Assembly (NCBI GenBank): GCA_964036315.1
Contig: OZ038510.1
Span: 80,734,349 to 80,798,348, forward strand
Reading direction: 5' to 3'
Source: Acanthosepion esculentum
Lineage: Eukaryota > Mollusca > Cephalopoda > Sepiida > Sepiidae
DNA: 64,000 nucleotides
The stretch's first letter is position 1. Each line of letters opens with the position of its first letter. Of this stretch, positions 1-10,620 are shown one piece after another. Below the pieces are notes generated by a model. It saw only the letters and a program-made list of their open reading frames with translations, was not told the origin of the DNA and ran no database searches. The translations under genes were made by a program, and so were the position numbers.

Positions 1-420
1 TTTTAGTTTTTTTTTAATGTTCTTTCTTTTGTCGTACGGGTAGACATGAATGCTTGTGGCTATGGATGTTGTGCTTTTTCTTTCTGTGAGTCGGCACATC
101 TACATATGAGTTTCTTTGTTTATTCGGTTGTTCATTGATAAAGAACTGGCGGGGATAGTAACGAAGAAGTAGTGGCCGTGTTATCCGCGATGAAATCGTT
201 TTCTTTGCAGCCTGATTTCCCAAGAGAGCTGCTCATTAATGAGACATACAGCTTGAACTGCAATAATAATGAAACGACAGTAGTTTGATGTTGGCTAGAT
301 AAGTTTATCGTATGTAACACGACAGAATGCAATAATAAATAAAGCTTTTGAACTGAGAGAGAGATTCAACAGGTTTGTCGTACACTCAAACTGGCATCAC
401 ATTCACTGCCTCACTTCTCT
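1..420. other. No gene recognised
   Basis: Mixed-composition DNA with only short open frames and no motif that I recognise. It ends where the TATC array begins. Confidence 0.5.
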
Positions 421-506
421 TTCTATCTATCTATCTATCTATCTATCTCGGTATGTTCATCTATCTATCTCTGTATGTTAATCTGTCTATCTATCACGGT
501 ATGTTC

Positions 507-552
<46 letters not shown>

Positions 553-633
553 ATCCATATCTATCTATCATTATCCATATCTATCTATTTATCTTTATGC
601 ATATCTATCTATCTATCTATCAATCATTATCCA

Positions 634-680
<47 letters not shown>

Positions 681-685
681 ATCCA

Positions 686-717
<32 letters not shown>

Positions 718-724
718 ATTATCC

Positions 725-790
<66 letters not shown>

Positions 791-797
791 ATTATCC

Positions 798-859
<62 letters not shown>

Positions 860-866
860 ATTATCC

Positions 867-928
<62 letters not shown>

Positions 929-935
929 ATTATCC

Positions 936-997
<62 letters not shown>

Positions 998-1004
998 ATT
1001 ATCA

Positions 1005-1054
<50 letters not shown>

Positions 1055-1056
1055 AG
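421..1056 (+). repeat. (TATC)n satellite with higher-order structure
   Basis: This is an almost pure TATC tetranucleotide array. It is interrupted by an ATTATCC-type variant near 718, 791, 860, 929 and 998. The spacing of 73, 69, 69 and 69 bases shows a roughly 69-bp higher-order unit that was itself duplicated. Long open frames rich in Ser, Ile, Tyr and Leu run through it, but they exist only because the array lacks stop codons, so no protein is called. Confidence 0.95.
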
Positions 1057-1956
1057 TCTGTCTTAAGGAAAACACATTCTTGTATTCCCGTGATGCCATT
1101 TTGTGACGGTAATTCATTCGCTTCTTCGCAGTCGGTGATCTCCGTGTCATTTGACTGAAATGCTCGGTTGAATTAAGTGATTCATATATTCAGTGATTAG
1201 CAAGAAAACAACAAAAACAACAACAACAACAATAAAAAAGAAATATCCCAAGCCACAACAACAACCTCATATCCAAACGAATAAAAAAGAAAACGAAAAA
1301 CTAACAAAAATAAAAAAAAAGAAGCAAAATTAACAAAACAGTAAACAAATAAATGAACTCCCGGAAAGCCTTCTGGTTGGAAAACAATAAAATCGAAAAT
1401 CCAAAATGTCCGATAAGATCTGCCATCAACTGGCTGTGACCAAATTTTAAGGCAGATAAAATTAAGCGAAAATTAAGATTAACTATCAACTGCAAGAAGA
1501 TTGATTTATTTTTCCGGTTTATCAACCCTTTGCAGGTTATTTAAAGCCAGAAAATATTTTAGCTTGTAGGAATTATAATTTTGGAGATAATAGTTTCGTG
1601 ATATACGTCTTTATGAGGCAGGCATTATATCCACTTCACGTACGGTAAATACTAGATCCGGCTTCTTTAACATCTCCCCTTCCCTGGCAAGACTAATGCT
1701 TGAGAAACGTACTGATAAGCTCTAGATTCAAATAGAATTCCTATTTTTCACTTAAGATAAAGTCTCTTTCTTGGGAGCGCGTTTTCGCAACATCGCCCGC
1801 GCGACGCCAAGGTGACGCCAACATGACCGAATCCCAAAAAGGGAACGATGACTTTAGAATTTCATTCGTTCTCTTTCTGACTAGTCTTGTGTCTATCGTC
1901 TCTTCATGTTGACTTAGATATTGTCTAATCCTATTTATGTTTCTAATAACCATGTC
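1057..1956. other. No gene recognised; A-rich then mixed DNA
   Basis: 1200-1350 is rich in short A runs and AAC/AAT triplets. A 70-residue minus-strand frame at 1741-1953 lies directly next to the hairpin motif at 1957 and could be a transposon end, but it matches nothing I recognise. Confidence 0.4.
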
Positions 1957-1985
1957 CTGAAGATGGTCTACTAGACCGAAACGTC
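1957..1985 (+). ncRNA. Hammerhead-like hairpin motif with palindromic third stem
   Basis: CTGAAGA (1957-1963) is followed by one extra T, a 5-bp stem GGTCT/AGACC (1965-1969 with 1973-1977), GAA, the self-complementary word ACGT (1981-1984), and C. The order matches a hammerhead catalytic core except for the extra base before stem II. The same layout recurs at least ten more times in the window, several times at Penelope-like element ends. Activity is not shown. Confidence 0.45.
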
Positions 1986-2542
1986 TGACGTCGACAGTAA
2001 AACAACATTAAAACAGTAAACTTGCATATTCGGATTTTGTTTTGTCTTTTCCATATTTTTCATCATATACGTCTTACTAATTACACTATTGCTGGGTGGT
2101 GGGATGAGGTGAATTTATACCTAATCAAACTTTTTTATAAAAAAAAATGATAGTGCGGATATGAAGTGGGGGATCAATTTTATAATACAATCAGTATATT
2201 AACAGATCCCTCACTTTGTGGCCACAGTAGTTTCTATGAATTTATATCCCAGAGAATGTAAATAAATATTAAAAAACGTACCTGATCAGTACTGGCTGTA
2301 ACAGCAAAATTGTCCAAATCGTGTAACAGTGTAATTGTCCATCCCACAAAATGTTTAATATCTAAAAACCACTAAACTAATTGAGTTTCTTTTTTCCAGA
2401 TGTTCAGATACGACGTTTAGCCATCTTGACACCATTTGTCCTAAGAATCACTGAAAAACCTTTTGAGTTATTCAGCTAGAAAAAGAAAAGGTTAAAATCG
2501 TTTTGTGTTAGACCCACTGTCTTCTCAACTGAGCAATGCTGA
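1986..2542. other. No gene recognised
   Basis: Unassigned sequence. It may include the 5' terminus of the IS630-like element whose coding fragments follow at 2543 and 3394, but I could not identify an inverted repeat here. Confidence 0.4.
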
Positions 2543-2745
2543 GAGGAAAAGATCATTCAGGCCTTCAGTAATGGTATTAACATTCATACGCTGGCTTCCA
2601 TCTTCAAAGTCCATTCAAGAACCGTCAACGGTGAATAAGTTTTTTTAAAAAGTCGGAATAGTAAAGAGGAAATCTGGATCAGGAATAAGGATCATCATTT
2701 CAACTTAGAGCTAAAGAGATCAATTAGGAAGAGATTCAACTCAAT
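2543..2745 (+). pseudogene. IS630/Tc1-like transposase N-terminal fragment
   Basis: From 2543 the plus frame reads a helix-turn-helix-like segment (IIQAFSNGINIHTLASIF, then KVHSRTVNGE) and reaches a stop near 2636. Other frames continue with a Lys/Arg-rich KRKSGSG-like linker typical of IS630/Tc1 transposase DNA-binding regions. Coding similarity stops where the SINE at 2751 begins. Together with the C-terminal fragment at 3394 it may represent one interrupted element. The family assignment rests on motif style only; the frame is broken by stops and shifts. Confidence 0.5.
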
Positions 2746-2750
2746 TCATA

Positions 2751-2945
2751 AAATCGACCTTGCTAACAGAAACGCCCCTCTGTGGCGAAATCGGTAAAAC
2801 TACGTCAGGCTATATGACGATTCCGTATAGTTTTCTATGAAAATTTCTCGGATATTCAGGCCGGTAAATGTTGTTAATACTGTTTATTATAAACAGAATA
2901 TTTACTTAAACATTTGTATCTATAAAAAGAACGTATAAACATAAA
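2751..2945 (+). mobile_element. tRNA-headed SINE, copy 1 (B box lost)
   Basis: The sequence starts with AAATCGACCTTGCTAAC. It runs through a tRNA-like 5' half (CCTCTGTGGCGAAATCGG near 2778-2795) and ends in a body shared with the copies at 47685 and 57641 (TTTCTATGAAAATTTCTCGG, later TAAACATTTGTATCTATAAAA). The segment holding the B box in the other copies is deleted here near 2830. It seems to have inserted next to, or inside, the transposase fragment ending at 2745. Confidence 0.75.
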
Positions 2946-3393
2946 AAATGTCTTATATATTTATATATTATAAATTAACTGATTTAAAATATATTTTTTC
3001 GCTACACAGTAACAACCATGTTTCAAAAGTGGAAGCTAAAAGCTTCGAATTTAATTTTGCTATTAAATTAAAAACATTAGTTCCATTTACTCGTCAAGGG
3101 AATTTGGGAGCTACTTATTTTTTAAAAATTTACAGTTTTAAAGGCACGGCAAAGATTCATAATTGAGTGTTTACAAGGATACAGAGAAATCCACTCATCT
3201 AGACAAGGGGTGCAAGCTAGTTCAATTTCAAATTTTCGTTGTATCAGTTAATAGTTACATTCGAAAGCGGGGTTATGTTTAGGGATGGGTAGGGATGTAT
3301 TTTTCAACAAATTCTGACATCCGCTAAATGCATATCGTCTGGTTTTTTTTTATAAATTTTTTGAGAGAGAACTTATATGGATGAAAATATGCA
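2946..3393. other. AT-rich DNA, no gene recognised
   Basis: A 72-residue open frame at 2948-3166 has no recognisable motif and AT-driven composition. Nothing else is supported. Confidence 0.4.
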
Positions 3394-3690
3394 ATTGGAA
3401 GAAGAAGGACTGTTGAATACCCACCTAGATCACCAGATTTGACACCCTTGGATTTCTTTTTGTGGGGGGAAATATAAAAGACAAAGTTTACAGCAGGAAA
3501 CCTGAAACAATTGCTGTAATGAGAGTAGCAATTGAAGAAGAATGTGCTCAAATACCAGAGGAAATGATACAGGACATTTGTAGGTCTATTTCTTCAAGAT
3601 ATGAAAAGTGTATTGAACAGAACGGCAACCAGTTTGAGCACTTGATGAGAACTCATCATTATATGAACATTCCGCAATTGCCCCCAAGTA
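3394..3690 (+). pseudogene. IS630-like DDE transposase C-terminal fragment, frameshifted
   Basis: The frame from 3394 gives VEYPPRSPDLTPLDFFLWG, the third-acid block of IS630/Tc1-superfamily (DDE_3) transposases; the Asp of SPDLTPLD is present. At the G run 3463-3469 the frame shifts. The following frame (3462-3690) continues NIKDKVYSRKPETIAVMR, then IEEECAQIP, and ends near EQNGNQFEHL, which is the normal C-terminal tail. The first two catalytic acids are not found upstream. It sits about 160 bases before a terminal-repeat-like GGGACACCCTGTA. Confidence 0.8.
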
Positions 3691-3849
3691 GCTTTTACCT
3701 TATTAAAGTTAATTTTCTTTTCTTTTTTTTTGTCTAATTTACACTCAAATTCTTTAAATGTGTATTCTTTCTCTTGTATTAATCTTATTTACAAGTCAAA
3801 ATACATAAAATAAATAAGTTATAACGATACAAAAAGTGTATACATTATT

Positions 3850-3859
3850 TTGGGACACC

Positions 3860-3864
<5 letters not shown>
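3850..3864 (-). mobile_element. Likely 3' terminal inverted repeat of the IS630-like element
   Basis: TTGGGACACCCTGTA at the edge of the TA array. Its reverse complement TACAGGGTGTCCCAA is a common IS630/mariner terminus beginning at a TA target. The partner end was not found. Confidence 0.55.

Positions 3865-3917
<53 letters not shown>
3865..3917. repeat. (TA)n tract
   Basis: Pure TA dinucleotides separating the IS630-like terminus from the mariner element. Confidence 0.95.
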
Positions 3918-3920
<3 letters not shown>

Positions 3921-5190
3921 GTAACCAAAAAAGTTCTGTCCGTTTTAAAAGGAAAAAAGAAAACGCTTTACAGTATGTGTAACTTATATTTAGTCTTCGA
4001 AGTAATCGCCATCGGCATCCAGCACCTTCTGCCAACGTGTCTTCAGCTGGTCAATGCACTTGCGGTAGAACTCGGGGGGGGGGGGGGTTTGACGCAAAGA
4101 AGTCCGTGAGGGCTTTGCGCAAGTCTGCTTCATTGGTGAAGGGTTTTCCACGAAGATGATTATCCAGGGAGTGGAAGAGGTAGTAATCGTATGGCGCAAG
4201 GTCAGGTGAATAAGGTGGATACACAAAGTCTCCCACCCAAGTTGCTGTATGGTATCCCTGACCACTCGCGCGACATGCGGTCTGGCGTTGTCATGGAAAA
4301 AAAGCACAACTTTGCGATTCACCAGTGCTGGCACCTTCTGGTGCAATGCCTGTTGCACACGTTTCAATTGCTGCGAGTATAGGTCTCCAGTGACCGTTTG
4401 TCCCGTTGGTAGCAGTTCATAATGAACCACTTGACGATCTGTCCACCAGACACAAAGCATAATCTTGCGTGGGTGCATAGGCGGTCTTGCGGTGTGAGGA
4501 ACAGCATCTTGAGGAGACAACCAATGTCTGGAACGCTTGGAAGTTTCGTACAGAACCCACATTTCATCACTGGTAAGCACTCGATTGAATAAGGATGCGG
4601 TACGGTGGCGAGAAAGCAGCGATACGCAGGCTGCCACTCGTTGTCCCTTGTGGACCTCCAACAGTGTTTGCGGAACCCACTTGCTAGGCGGTGCATGTGA
4701 AGTCTAACTGTTCCATCGGAAAGGTTGAACTGTCTTGCAAGTTCACCACACGTTAGACTACTGTCCTCTTCAATGGCCGCCTTTAGGACTCCGTCATTCA
4801 AGACCTGTGGTCGTCCACTACGAGGCTCATCATGGAAAGAGAAATCTCCCGACTTGAATTTTCGAAACCAACGCCTTGCATTACATTCATCCACAGCACT
4901 ATCCCCAAACGCTTGACATATGCAGCGACTTGATGCTGCTGCTGATAAGCCGACTTTGAAGTCGTAAAGCAAACAACTCCGAACGAGATCTCTAGACACT
5001 TCCATCCTTCTCACAGCTGTCCGGCTTATAACTAATGGCCGGGCACGGTGCACGTGTTTTTGATAACGTCTGATGTTCCTGCTTCCGGCTGTCCGAATTT
5101 GAAAACAATTGCTACACGCATTTCGTATATAATTCAACTTCATTCAATGACTAATCAAAAAACGGACAGAACTTTTTGGGTTAGCTTGTA
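3918..5190 (-). mobile_element. mariner transposon, nearly full length
   Basis: The termini are inverted repeats of about 29 bases. The left end reads GAGGTAACCAAAAAAGTTC then TGTCCGTTTT; the right end, read on the minus strand from 5190, gives CAAGCTAACCCAAAAAGTTC then TGTCCGTTTT. Both ends abut (TA)n tracts, consistent with TA target duplication. The 1.27-kb length is normal for mariner. It encloses one minus-strand transposase gene with frameshifts. Confidence 0.92.
3990..5005 (-). pseudogene. mariner (DD34D) transposase, frameshifted
   Basis: The start is ATG at 5005 (MEVSRDLVRSCLLYDFK), which gives the usual mariner length of about 340 residues. The N-terminus has the paired helix-turn-helix DNA-binding region, including NARRWFRKFKSGD and EPRSGRP. 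A one-base shift near 4682 moves coding into the frame that reads WVPQTLLEVHKGQR, VLTSDEMWVLYE (first Asp), RPPMHPRKIMLCVWW and VVLFFHDNARPHVA (second Asp). A second shift near 4230 leads to VYPPYSPDLAPYDYYLFHS (third Asp; 34 residues separate the last two acids). The homopolymer G run at 4077-4087 returns it to the frame ending RWQKVLDADGDYFED. All three catalytic acids survive, but three shifts make it non-functional as read. The two runs and the G tract could in part be assembly errors. Confidence 0.9.
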
Positions 5191-5195
5191 TATAT

Positions 5196-5560
5196 ATATA
5201 TATATATGAATTACCAAGAGGGCAGAATCCAGGTAGAACTCATTATCCAGGACAGAGTAAGAAGTAAGAATATAATATAAAAGGCTCAAACACTAATATT
5301 CTATGGTTGTAATTTATAACATTTGAATCGTAATCACGATCCAATTCATCAGACCTACAAATTCAAAAAGAAATCGGAAAATATAACTCCGAGTATAAAA
5401 AACAAAATTTTAGTGAGAGTATATGTGTGGGAGTGGGAAACAAGAGGGAAATGTATGAAAGCTCTAGAGAGAGGTGTAACAGAAGAAAGAAGAACAGGAA
5501 GGCCTAAAGGTGAAGGTGGCGATTAAAATTTAACAGAGAGAAGTTTTAAAGAGAGGAGTT
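5196..5560 (+). repeat. Dispersed repeat family R1, copy 1
   Basis: Shares ATCCAGGTAGAACTCA, CCAGGACAGAGTAAGAA, ATCGTAATCACGATCC and GGGAAATGTATGAAAGCT with 26896-27240 (direct) and 27255-27440 (inverted). No coding signal is conserved. It follows directly on the TA tract next to the mariner. Confidence 0.8.
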
Positions 5561-5925
5561 AAATCACGGTTTAAATGAGTGAGATACAGATAAATATGAA
5601 TTATTTTTCGATGCATAATTCGCTACCGATTCGCTGACCTGAATTAAAATTAAAAAACAGACACCGGAAACGGGTGTATACATTTGGGGTGACACTACGC
5701 ACAATAAAAAACGATATGATCTAAACTTAAAATACAGAAGATGAGAGAGAGAAAAAAAGTGGTGGTGGGGGGGTGAACTAAAAACGAATAAGAGAACCGA
5801 TGTGTAATCGAGAAAATTTGACAAAGCAAGTAATATCACCTACAGGTTACAAATTTAACATAAACGTATAAAGCTTAACGAATATTTAATCTAGTAAGGA
5901 CATCCTATTTATATGCCCCAAAACA
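5561..5925. other. No gene recognised
   Basis: Unassigned single-copy-looking DNA with short frames only. Confidence 0.4.
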
Positions 5926-5930
5926 CACAC

Positions 5931-6265
5931 GTAGATACACACATACAAAACAACATATGTATATTTACTCGCACATACATACATATACGTATGTACACAC
6001 ACACACACACACGTAGATACACACATACAAAACAACATATGTATATTTACTCGCACATACATACATATACGTATGTACACACACACACACACACACACGT
6101 AGATACACACATACAAAACAACATATGTATATTTACTCGCACATACATACATATACGTATGTACACACACACACACACACACACGTAGATACACACATAC
6201 AAAACAACATATGTATATTTACTCGCACATACATACATATACGTATGTATACACACACACACACA
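5931..6265 (+). repeat. 86-bp minisatellite, four copies
   Basis: GTAGATACACACATAC-type units begin at 5931, 6013, 6099 and 6185 (periods 82, 86, 86). Each contains AACAACATATGTATA and ends in a (CA)n run; length differences come from the CA run. Confidence 0.95.
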
Positions 6266-6985
6266 CACATATATATAATATTTAAATAAATAATTATATA
6301 TATATATGGCTATTTTTTAGTGATTTTATAACATATTTATGTTATAATATTTAAATAAATAATTATATATATATATGGCTATTTTTTAGTGATTTTATAA
6401 CATATTTATGTTATAATATTTAAATAAATAATTATATATATATATGGCTATTTTTTTAGTGATTTTATAACATATTTATGTTATAATATTTAAATAAATA
6501 ATTATATATATATATGGCTATTTTTTAGTGATTTTATAACATATTTATGTTATAATATTTAAATAAATAATTATATATATAAATATATATATATATATAA
6601 TTATTTATTTAAATATTATAACATAAATATGTTATAAAATCTAGCCATATATATATATAATTATTTATTTAAATATTATAACATAAATATGTTATAAAAA
6701 AAATATATATATATATATAATTATTTATTTAAATATTATAACATAAATATGTTATAAAATCACTAAAAAATAGCCATATATATATATAATTATTTATTTA
6801 AATATTATAACATAAATATGTTATAAAATCACTAAAAAATAGCCATATATATATATAATTATTTATTTAAATATTATAACATAAATATGTTATAAAATCA
6901 CTAAAAAATAGCCATATATATATATAATTATTTATTTAAATATTATAACATAAATATGTTATAAAATCACTAAAAAATAGCCATT
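6266..6985. repeat. Foldback satellite: direct array followed by its inverted copy
   Basis: About four units of TATGGCTATTTTTTAGTG, ATTTTATAACATATTTATG and TTATAATATTTAAATAAATA (88-bp period) run to about 6580. They are mirrored by at least five units of the reverse complement to 6985, so the block can form a very long hairpin. The same unit flanks the PLE at 29880-30690 (29795-29860 and 30975-31145). Confidence 0.9.
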
Positions 6986-7530
6986 TTGTTTCAACACCTC
7001 CGGTGCCTTATCAAGTGATGATTTTGAATGTAGAATAAATGGTTTTAAAAGTTTCAAATTAATTAACGATCCTTCGCTAGAGGTAAACGCTGTTACATAA
7101 GCTAGAATGACCAATCAAAATACAATCAAAATACAAGTATATGAGGATTCAAAAAATTTGACAACGAAGCAAGGTTATCATAGATATTAAAAAGCTTTAA
7201 AGTTGGGGTTCTAGTAAAATAGAATATGTCCTAACTAATAAGTATTAAATTATATGATAAAATTTGAAATTAAAATTAAAAGTAAAAAGTTACCCATTTA
7301 GAAATCTAAATCTAATCTCTATTAAGTTTGAAATTATAGAATTACTGAGGAGAAAATAAAAATGCATATGTTATTTGATTTATTTTTTCATTGAAATTAC
7401 GTTAAAAAGGATGTTGATAGCTCTAGACAAACATGTATACATTTTAACATTTTAATTCAACGAGTGTAACTATGCTGATCACCTATCACGCAAAACAATC
7501 CAAACACACTCAGGTTATAATACATAAGCG
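6986..7530. other. Foldback-family terminus, then no gene recognised
   Basis: 6984-7020 (TTTTGTTTCAACACCTCC, then CTTATCAAG) matches the loop region of the hairpin at 31031-31090, so it is the end of the foldback family. The rest is AT-rich and unassigned. Confidence 0.5.
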
Positions 7531-7604
7531 CCCAGACATATTTAGATATATATATATATAACACAAAAAACGGTGACGAGACACGACACTTGATAAAAAA
7601 AACG

Positions 7605-7675
<71 letters not shown>

Positions 7676-7751
7676 AACCAAACGTGTATGCATTTTAAGA
7701 ATAATAATTGTTTGTTATTGGAATTTATTCCGTATATACCAATCCTATACT

Positions 7752-7818
<67 letters not shown>

Positions 7819-7852
7819 CTGATATTGAGCATACATACATATACATGTGCAC

Positions 7853-7885
<33 letters not shown>

Positions 7886-7907
7886 TCAAAAACACACACA
7901 CATATAC

Positions 7908-7941
<34 letters not shown>

Positions 7942-7945
7942 TCCT
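7530..7945. repeat. (CA)n and (TA)n tracts with short interspersed words
   Basis: (CA)n occupies 7603-7672 and (TA)n 7755-7815, with further TA/CA to 7941. 7692-7755 is the inverted counterpart of 29701-29770 (shared GGAATTTATTCCGTATATAC). The word CCTGATATTGAGCA occurs at 7818 and 7943 and again near 32976 and 61572. Confidence 0.9.
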
Positions 7946-8569
7946 GATATTGAGCAGTTTTACCCATAAACAGGGCCAGCACATGTGTACTAATCCTGAA
8001 ATCTGCAACCGGAGGGGCAAGCCTGATTAGGAGCCCCGGGCAGTGATTGGTCCCCCTCGCTATCTTATGAATATTTATTTCTTTATACCTACGTTTATAT
8101 ACGCGTTACAAATTAAACTGCGGGCGACTATTAAATGATGAACAATTTCTGCAGATTTTGACATCATTCTTTCCTGTTTTTTTTTTGTGAGGCGGGGGGG
8201 GTGCATATCCCGAAAAATTTAAAATTACCTATTTCTTATCCGTAACGTTGAATGTGTTTTAAAATTATTCAAGTTTTTAACATTCAAGTTGATGTTAAAA
8301 ATTGCCGAAAACATTGTTGACTTATTTAAGATCCAAACATCTATTGTGACATGTCTCTAATTTGTATTTAGATACATTGTATTTAATTCTGATTTTTCTT
8401 GTTGAATTTGTTCACCTCTGTTGTATATTATCCATAACTACACACTGTTAGGTTACAATGAAATTTGTATTTATATATGAAATTGACATTATGAAAATTG
8501 AGATGTAGTGAAGCCGGGGGTCTTATCATCGATTCGGGGGTGGAGAATGAGACCCTTGTTCTGCTCATA
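7946..8569. other. No gene recognised
   Basis: Unassigned DNA with a G run at 8195-8201. No coding or repeat match was found. Confidence 0.4.
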
Positions 8570-9341
8570 TCTCTATCTATAAAAGGCAGGTTGTGTGTGA
8601 GTGTGTTACGAATGCACGGCCGCAATTTTCGACGGATTTGCACCAAAATTTACATGCACATGCTCCAAGTTAGTGAGAATCCCAAGACCGACTTTGCATC
8701 GATTATTTCCACCGATAGTGGAAATAATCGATTTTTTAATGCTTCTACAGTAGTTTTCATGTAGTTTGCGGCCATTTTCTACTGGCCAGAGTGACAGCGT
8801 ATAGCTGGCTGCCACGAATATGCAGGAAGATTATATTGGCCAGCGTGAGAGCCAACAGCTGATTGACACGAATGTTAACTAGCAGGCTAGCATGCAAAAA
8901 CATCGATAGCTGCATTCGTCACAAGTGGGAAAAATTTTAATCTGCATGGCACTTTACTCCAATTGGCTCATTCGCTTGCTTAAACTCAACGTTGATTCTG
9001 ATTCCGCAGAACTGGGTTGGGTGTGAAAAATTATTTGTTGTTAACATTCTTTTTTCATTCGGTTTTTCCTGTTACGAGTCCTTTTTTTAAAGCTGATCGT
9101 TTTGTTTTCATTTTGTTTAGTTCTTTTTTCGTAACAGATTTAATGTTTAGTATAGAGCTTAGAAAAAAATTCGCAGTGTGAGATAGGCAACAAGTAAGGC
9201 ATGTAGCAACATCAGCACGGCAAAGGGCACTCCTTTAAAGGCAAGGAAGGGCAAAAATATTTTAAGTCAAGTGATAGCGATTGTTGTATGAGTCATACGA
9301 TTTTTGAATCAAGCACGGGCAACGCTGGGCCATGCTGCTAG
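8570..9341 (+). mobile_element. Probable non-autonomous Helitron
   Basis: The block starts with TC after an A (TCTCTATCTATAAAAGGCAG) and ends CTAG followed by T, the Helitron insertion rule between A and T. The 3' end GCACGGGCAACGCTGGGCC then ATGCTGCTAG resembles the common invertebrate Helitron tail, in which a short GC-rich hairpin lies about ten bases before CTAG; the hairpin is decayed here. There are no terminal inverted repeats and no Rep/helicase coding, so it would be non-autonomous. It could also be another element type that only shares the tail. Confidence 0.55.
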
Positions 9342-9385
9342 TATATATATATATATATATATATATATAGCATACATACATGTGC

Positions 9386-9470
9386 AGGGTGTATCAAAAA
9401 TACTTTTACAAACTTTGGGGCGAGTTCTTCATACTAATAAAAGACAAAATCTTTCGTTTTTGAGTTGTGT
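9386..9470 (+). mobile_element. IS630-like terminal inverted repeat, solo remnant
   Basis: CAGGGTGTATCAAAAATAC then TTTTACAAACTTTG matches, on the opposite strand, the outer end of the IS630-like element at 57848-58905 (ACAAAGTTTGTAAAAGTATT). Similarity continues for about 70 bases and then fades with no transposase following, so this is a decayed or internally deleted copy. Confidence 0.75.
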
Positions 9471-9480
9471 TGTTATTATA

Positions 9481-9830
9481 GCGTAAATACACCGAATTTA
9501 TTCTTAACTGACACGCAACACGTAATTGCGATAATACACACGCTATTATAATTGGTTCCCCATAACGTAATTTACCAAACCTAATATATAAATTATTATA
9601 TACCTTCGGGTGTTGTTAAGAATTTGATAGGAAAATCGATGTGATTAATGAAACGGGTAGGAATTGGAATAAAAGTTTATAATAGCCGCCTCGAACATTG
9701 AATATTAATGTGTTTAAAAATCTCGTACGGAAAGTGTGACACCAAAATCCAGCATGCCAGGGCCAAAGATGTCTTTTAAAAGCTAAGCAGAGTATTAAGA
9801 ATCAGAAAAAAATCCCGTTTGAAACAAAGA
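9481..9830. other. No gene recognised
   Basis: Unassigned DNA between the transposon remnant and the LINE-derived tandem repeat. Confidence 0.4.
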
Positions 9831-9834
9831 AAAA

Positions 9835-10320
9835 AGTAGTGAAGAGTTACGTAATATCTGTCCTCCTATATGGCAGTGAATAGTGGACAATCTCCTCACG
9901 GATGAAGAAGAGACTTGAAGCACCAGAAACAACGAAAAGTGTACTGACCTCTTACGTAATATCTGTATTCCTATATGGAAGTGAATTCTCACAGATGAAG
10001 AAGAGACTTGAAGCAAGAGAAACAAAGGAGAAAACTGAACTCTTACGTAATATCAGTCTTCCTATATGACAGTGAATGCTGGACAATCTCTTCACAGATG
10101 AAGAAGAGACTTGAAGCACCAGAAACAACGAAAAGTGAACCGAACTGTTACGTAATATCTGTATTCCTATATGGAAGTGAATTCTCACAGATGAAGAAGA
10201 GACTTGAAGCAAGAGAAACAAAGGAGAAAACTGAACTCTTACGTAATATCAGTCCTCCTATATGACAGTGAATGCTGGACAATCTTCTCACAGTCGAAGA
10301 AGAGACTTGAATAAGAGAGA
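9835..10320 (+). pseudogene. LINE reverse transcriptase fragment, tandemly amplified
   Basis: The first unit reads KKKVVKSYVISVLLYGSE and WTISSRMKKRLEA, a segment from near the C-terminus of RTE-type LINE polyproteins (YGSECWTL block). The same DNA is repeated five times, with TTACGTAATATC at 9848, 9953, 10044, 10148 and 10240. Spacings are alternately about 105 and 91; the short unit lacks the TGGACAATCTC stretch. Short-lived frames cross the repeats, but none continues into the downstream LINE domain. It is a coding fragment turned into a minisatellite. Confidence 0.8.
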
Positions 10321-10350
10321 AATAGGAAGCGTAGAAAAGGAGGAAATGTA

Positions 10351-10352
<2 letters not shown>

Positions 10353-10400
<48 letters not shown>
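10353..10400. repeat. (TA)n tract
   Basis: TA dinucleotide run. Confidence 0.95.
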
Positions 10401-10405
<5 letters not shown>

Positions 10406-10429
10406 TATAAATATCACTCTATTCTATAA

Positions 10430-10620
10430 ACAGCAGCCGCCTACGCTAAAAGGCAAAGCTCTTTGGTAAAATGAATACGAGCACTCGGGATGTCTGGCGT
10501 CTGTGTATATTCCTTAGAACAAATCGTCGATTCTGGCTTGAGGCATTCGGCAGTCTAGTCGCCCTGAAGAGCTGTGATACAGCGAGACAGCACTGTTGGC
10601 GAAGGACATAATGACAGAAA
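10430..10620 (+). mobile_element. SINE-like element H1 carrying a hammerhead, copy 1
   Basis: Shares the order CGATTCTGGCTTGAGGC, ATTCGGCAGTCTAG, then the CTGAAGA core with copies at 23096-23168, 52033-52092 and 61339-61392. The better preserved copy at 23097 has a B-box-like GTTTCGATCCC at the equivalent place. The upstream half is divergent and no clear A box can be picked out here. Confidence 0.6.
10558..10602 (+). ncRNA. Hammerhead ribozyme fold, H1 copy 1
   Basis: Stem I pairs TCGCC (10559-10563) with GGCGA (10598-10602). The core strand CTGAAGA is 10564-10570. Stem II is GCTGT/ACAGC (10571-10575 with 10579-10583), closed by the canonical G-C pair. The second core strand reads GAGA instead of GAAA (10584-10587). 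Stem III is ACAG/CTGT (10587-10590 with 10593-10596), and the cleavage-position base is T10597. Only the A14-to-G change departs from the consensus, and it would be expected to weaken cleavage. Confidence 0.7.

Noticed and set aside
375..1158. Two long plus-strand frames over the first TATC array
   Set aside because: The residues are a pure read-out of TATC repeats, and both frames are open because the repeat has no stops.
5886..6268. Overlapping frames with Cys/Val/Tyr or Thr/His repeats
   Set aside because: Read-outs of the CA-rich 86-bp minisatellite.
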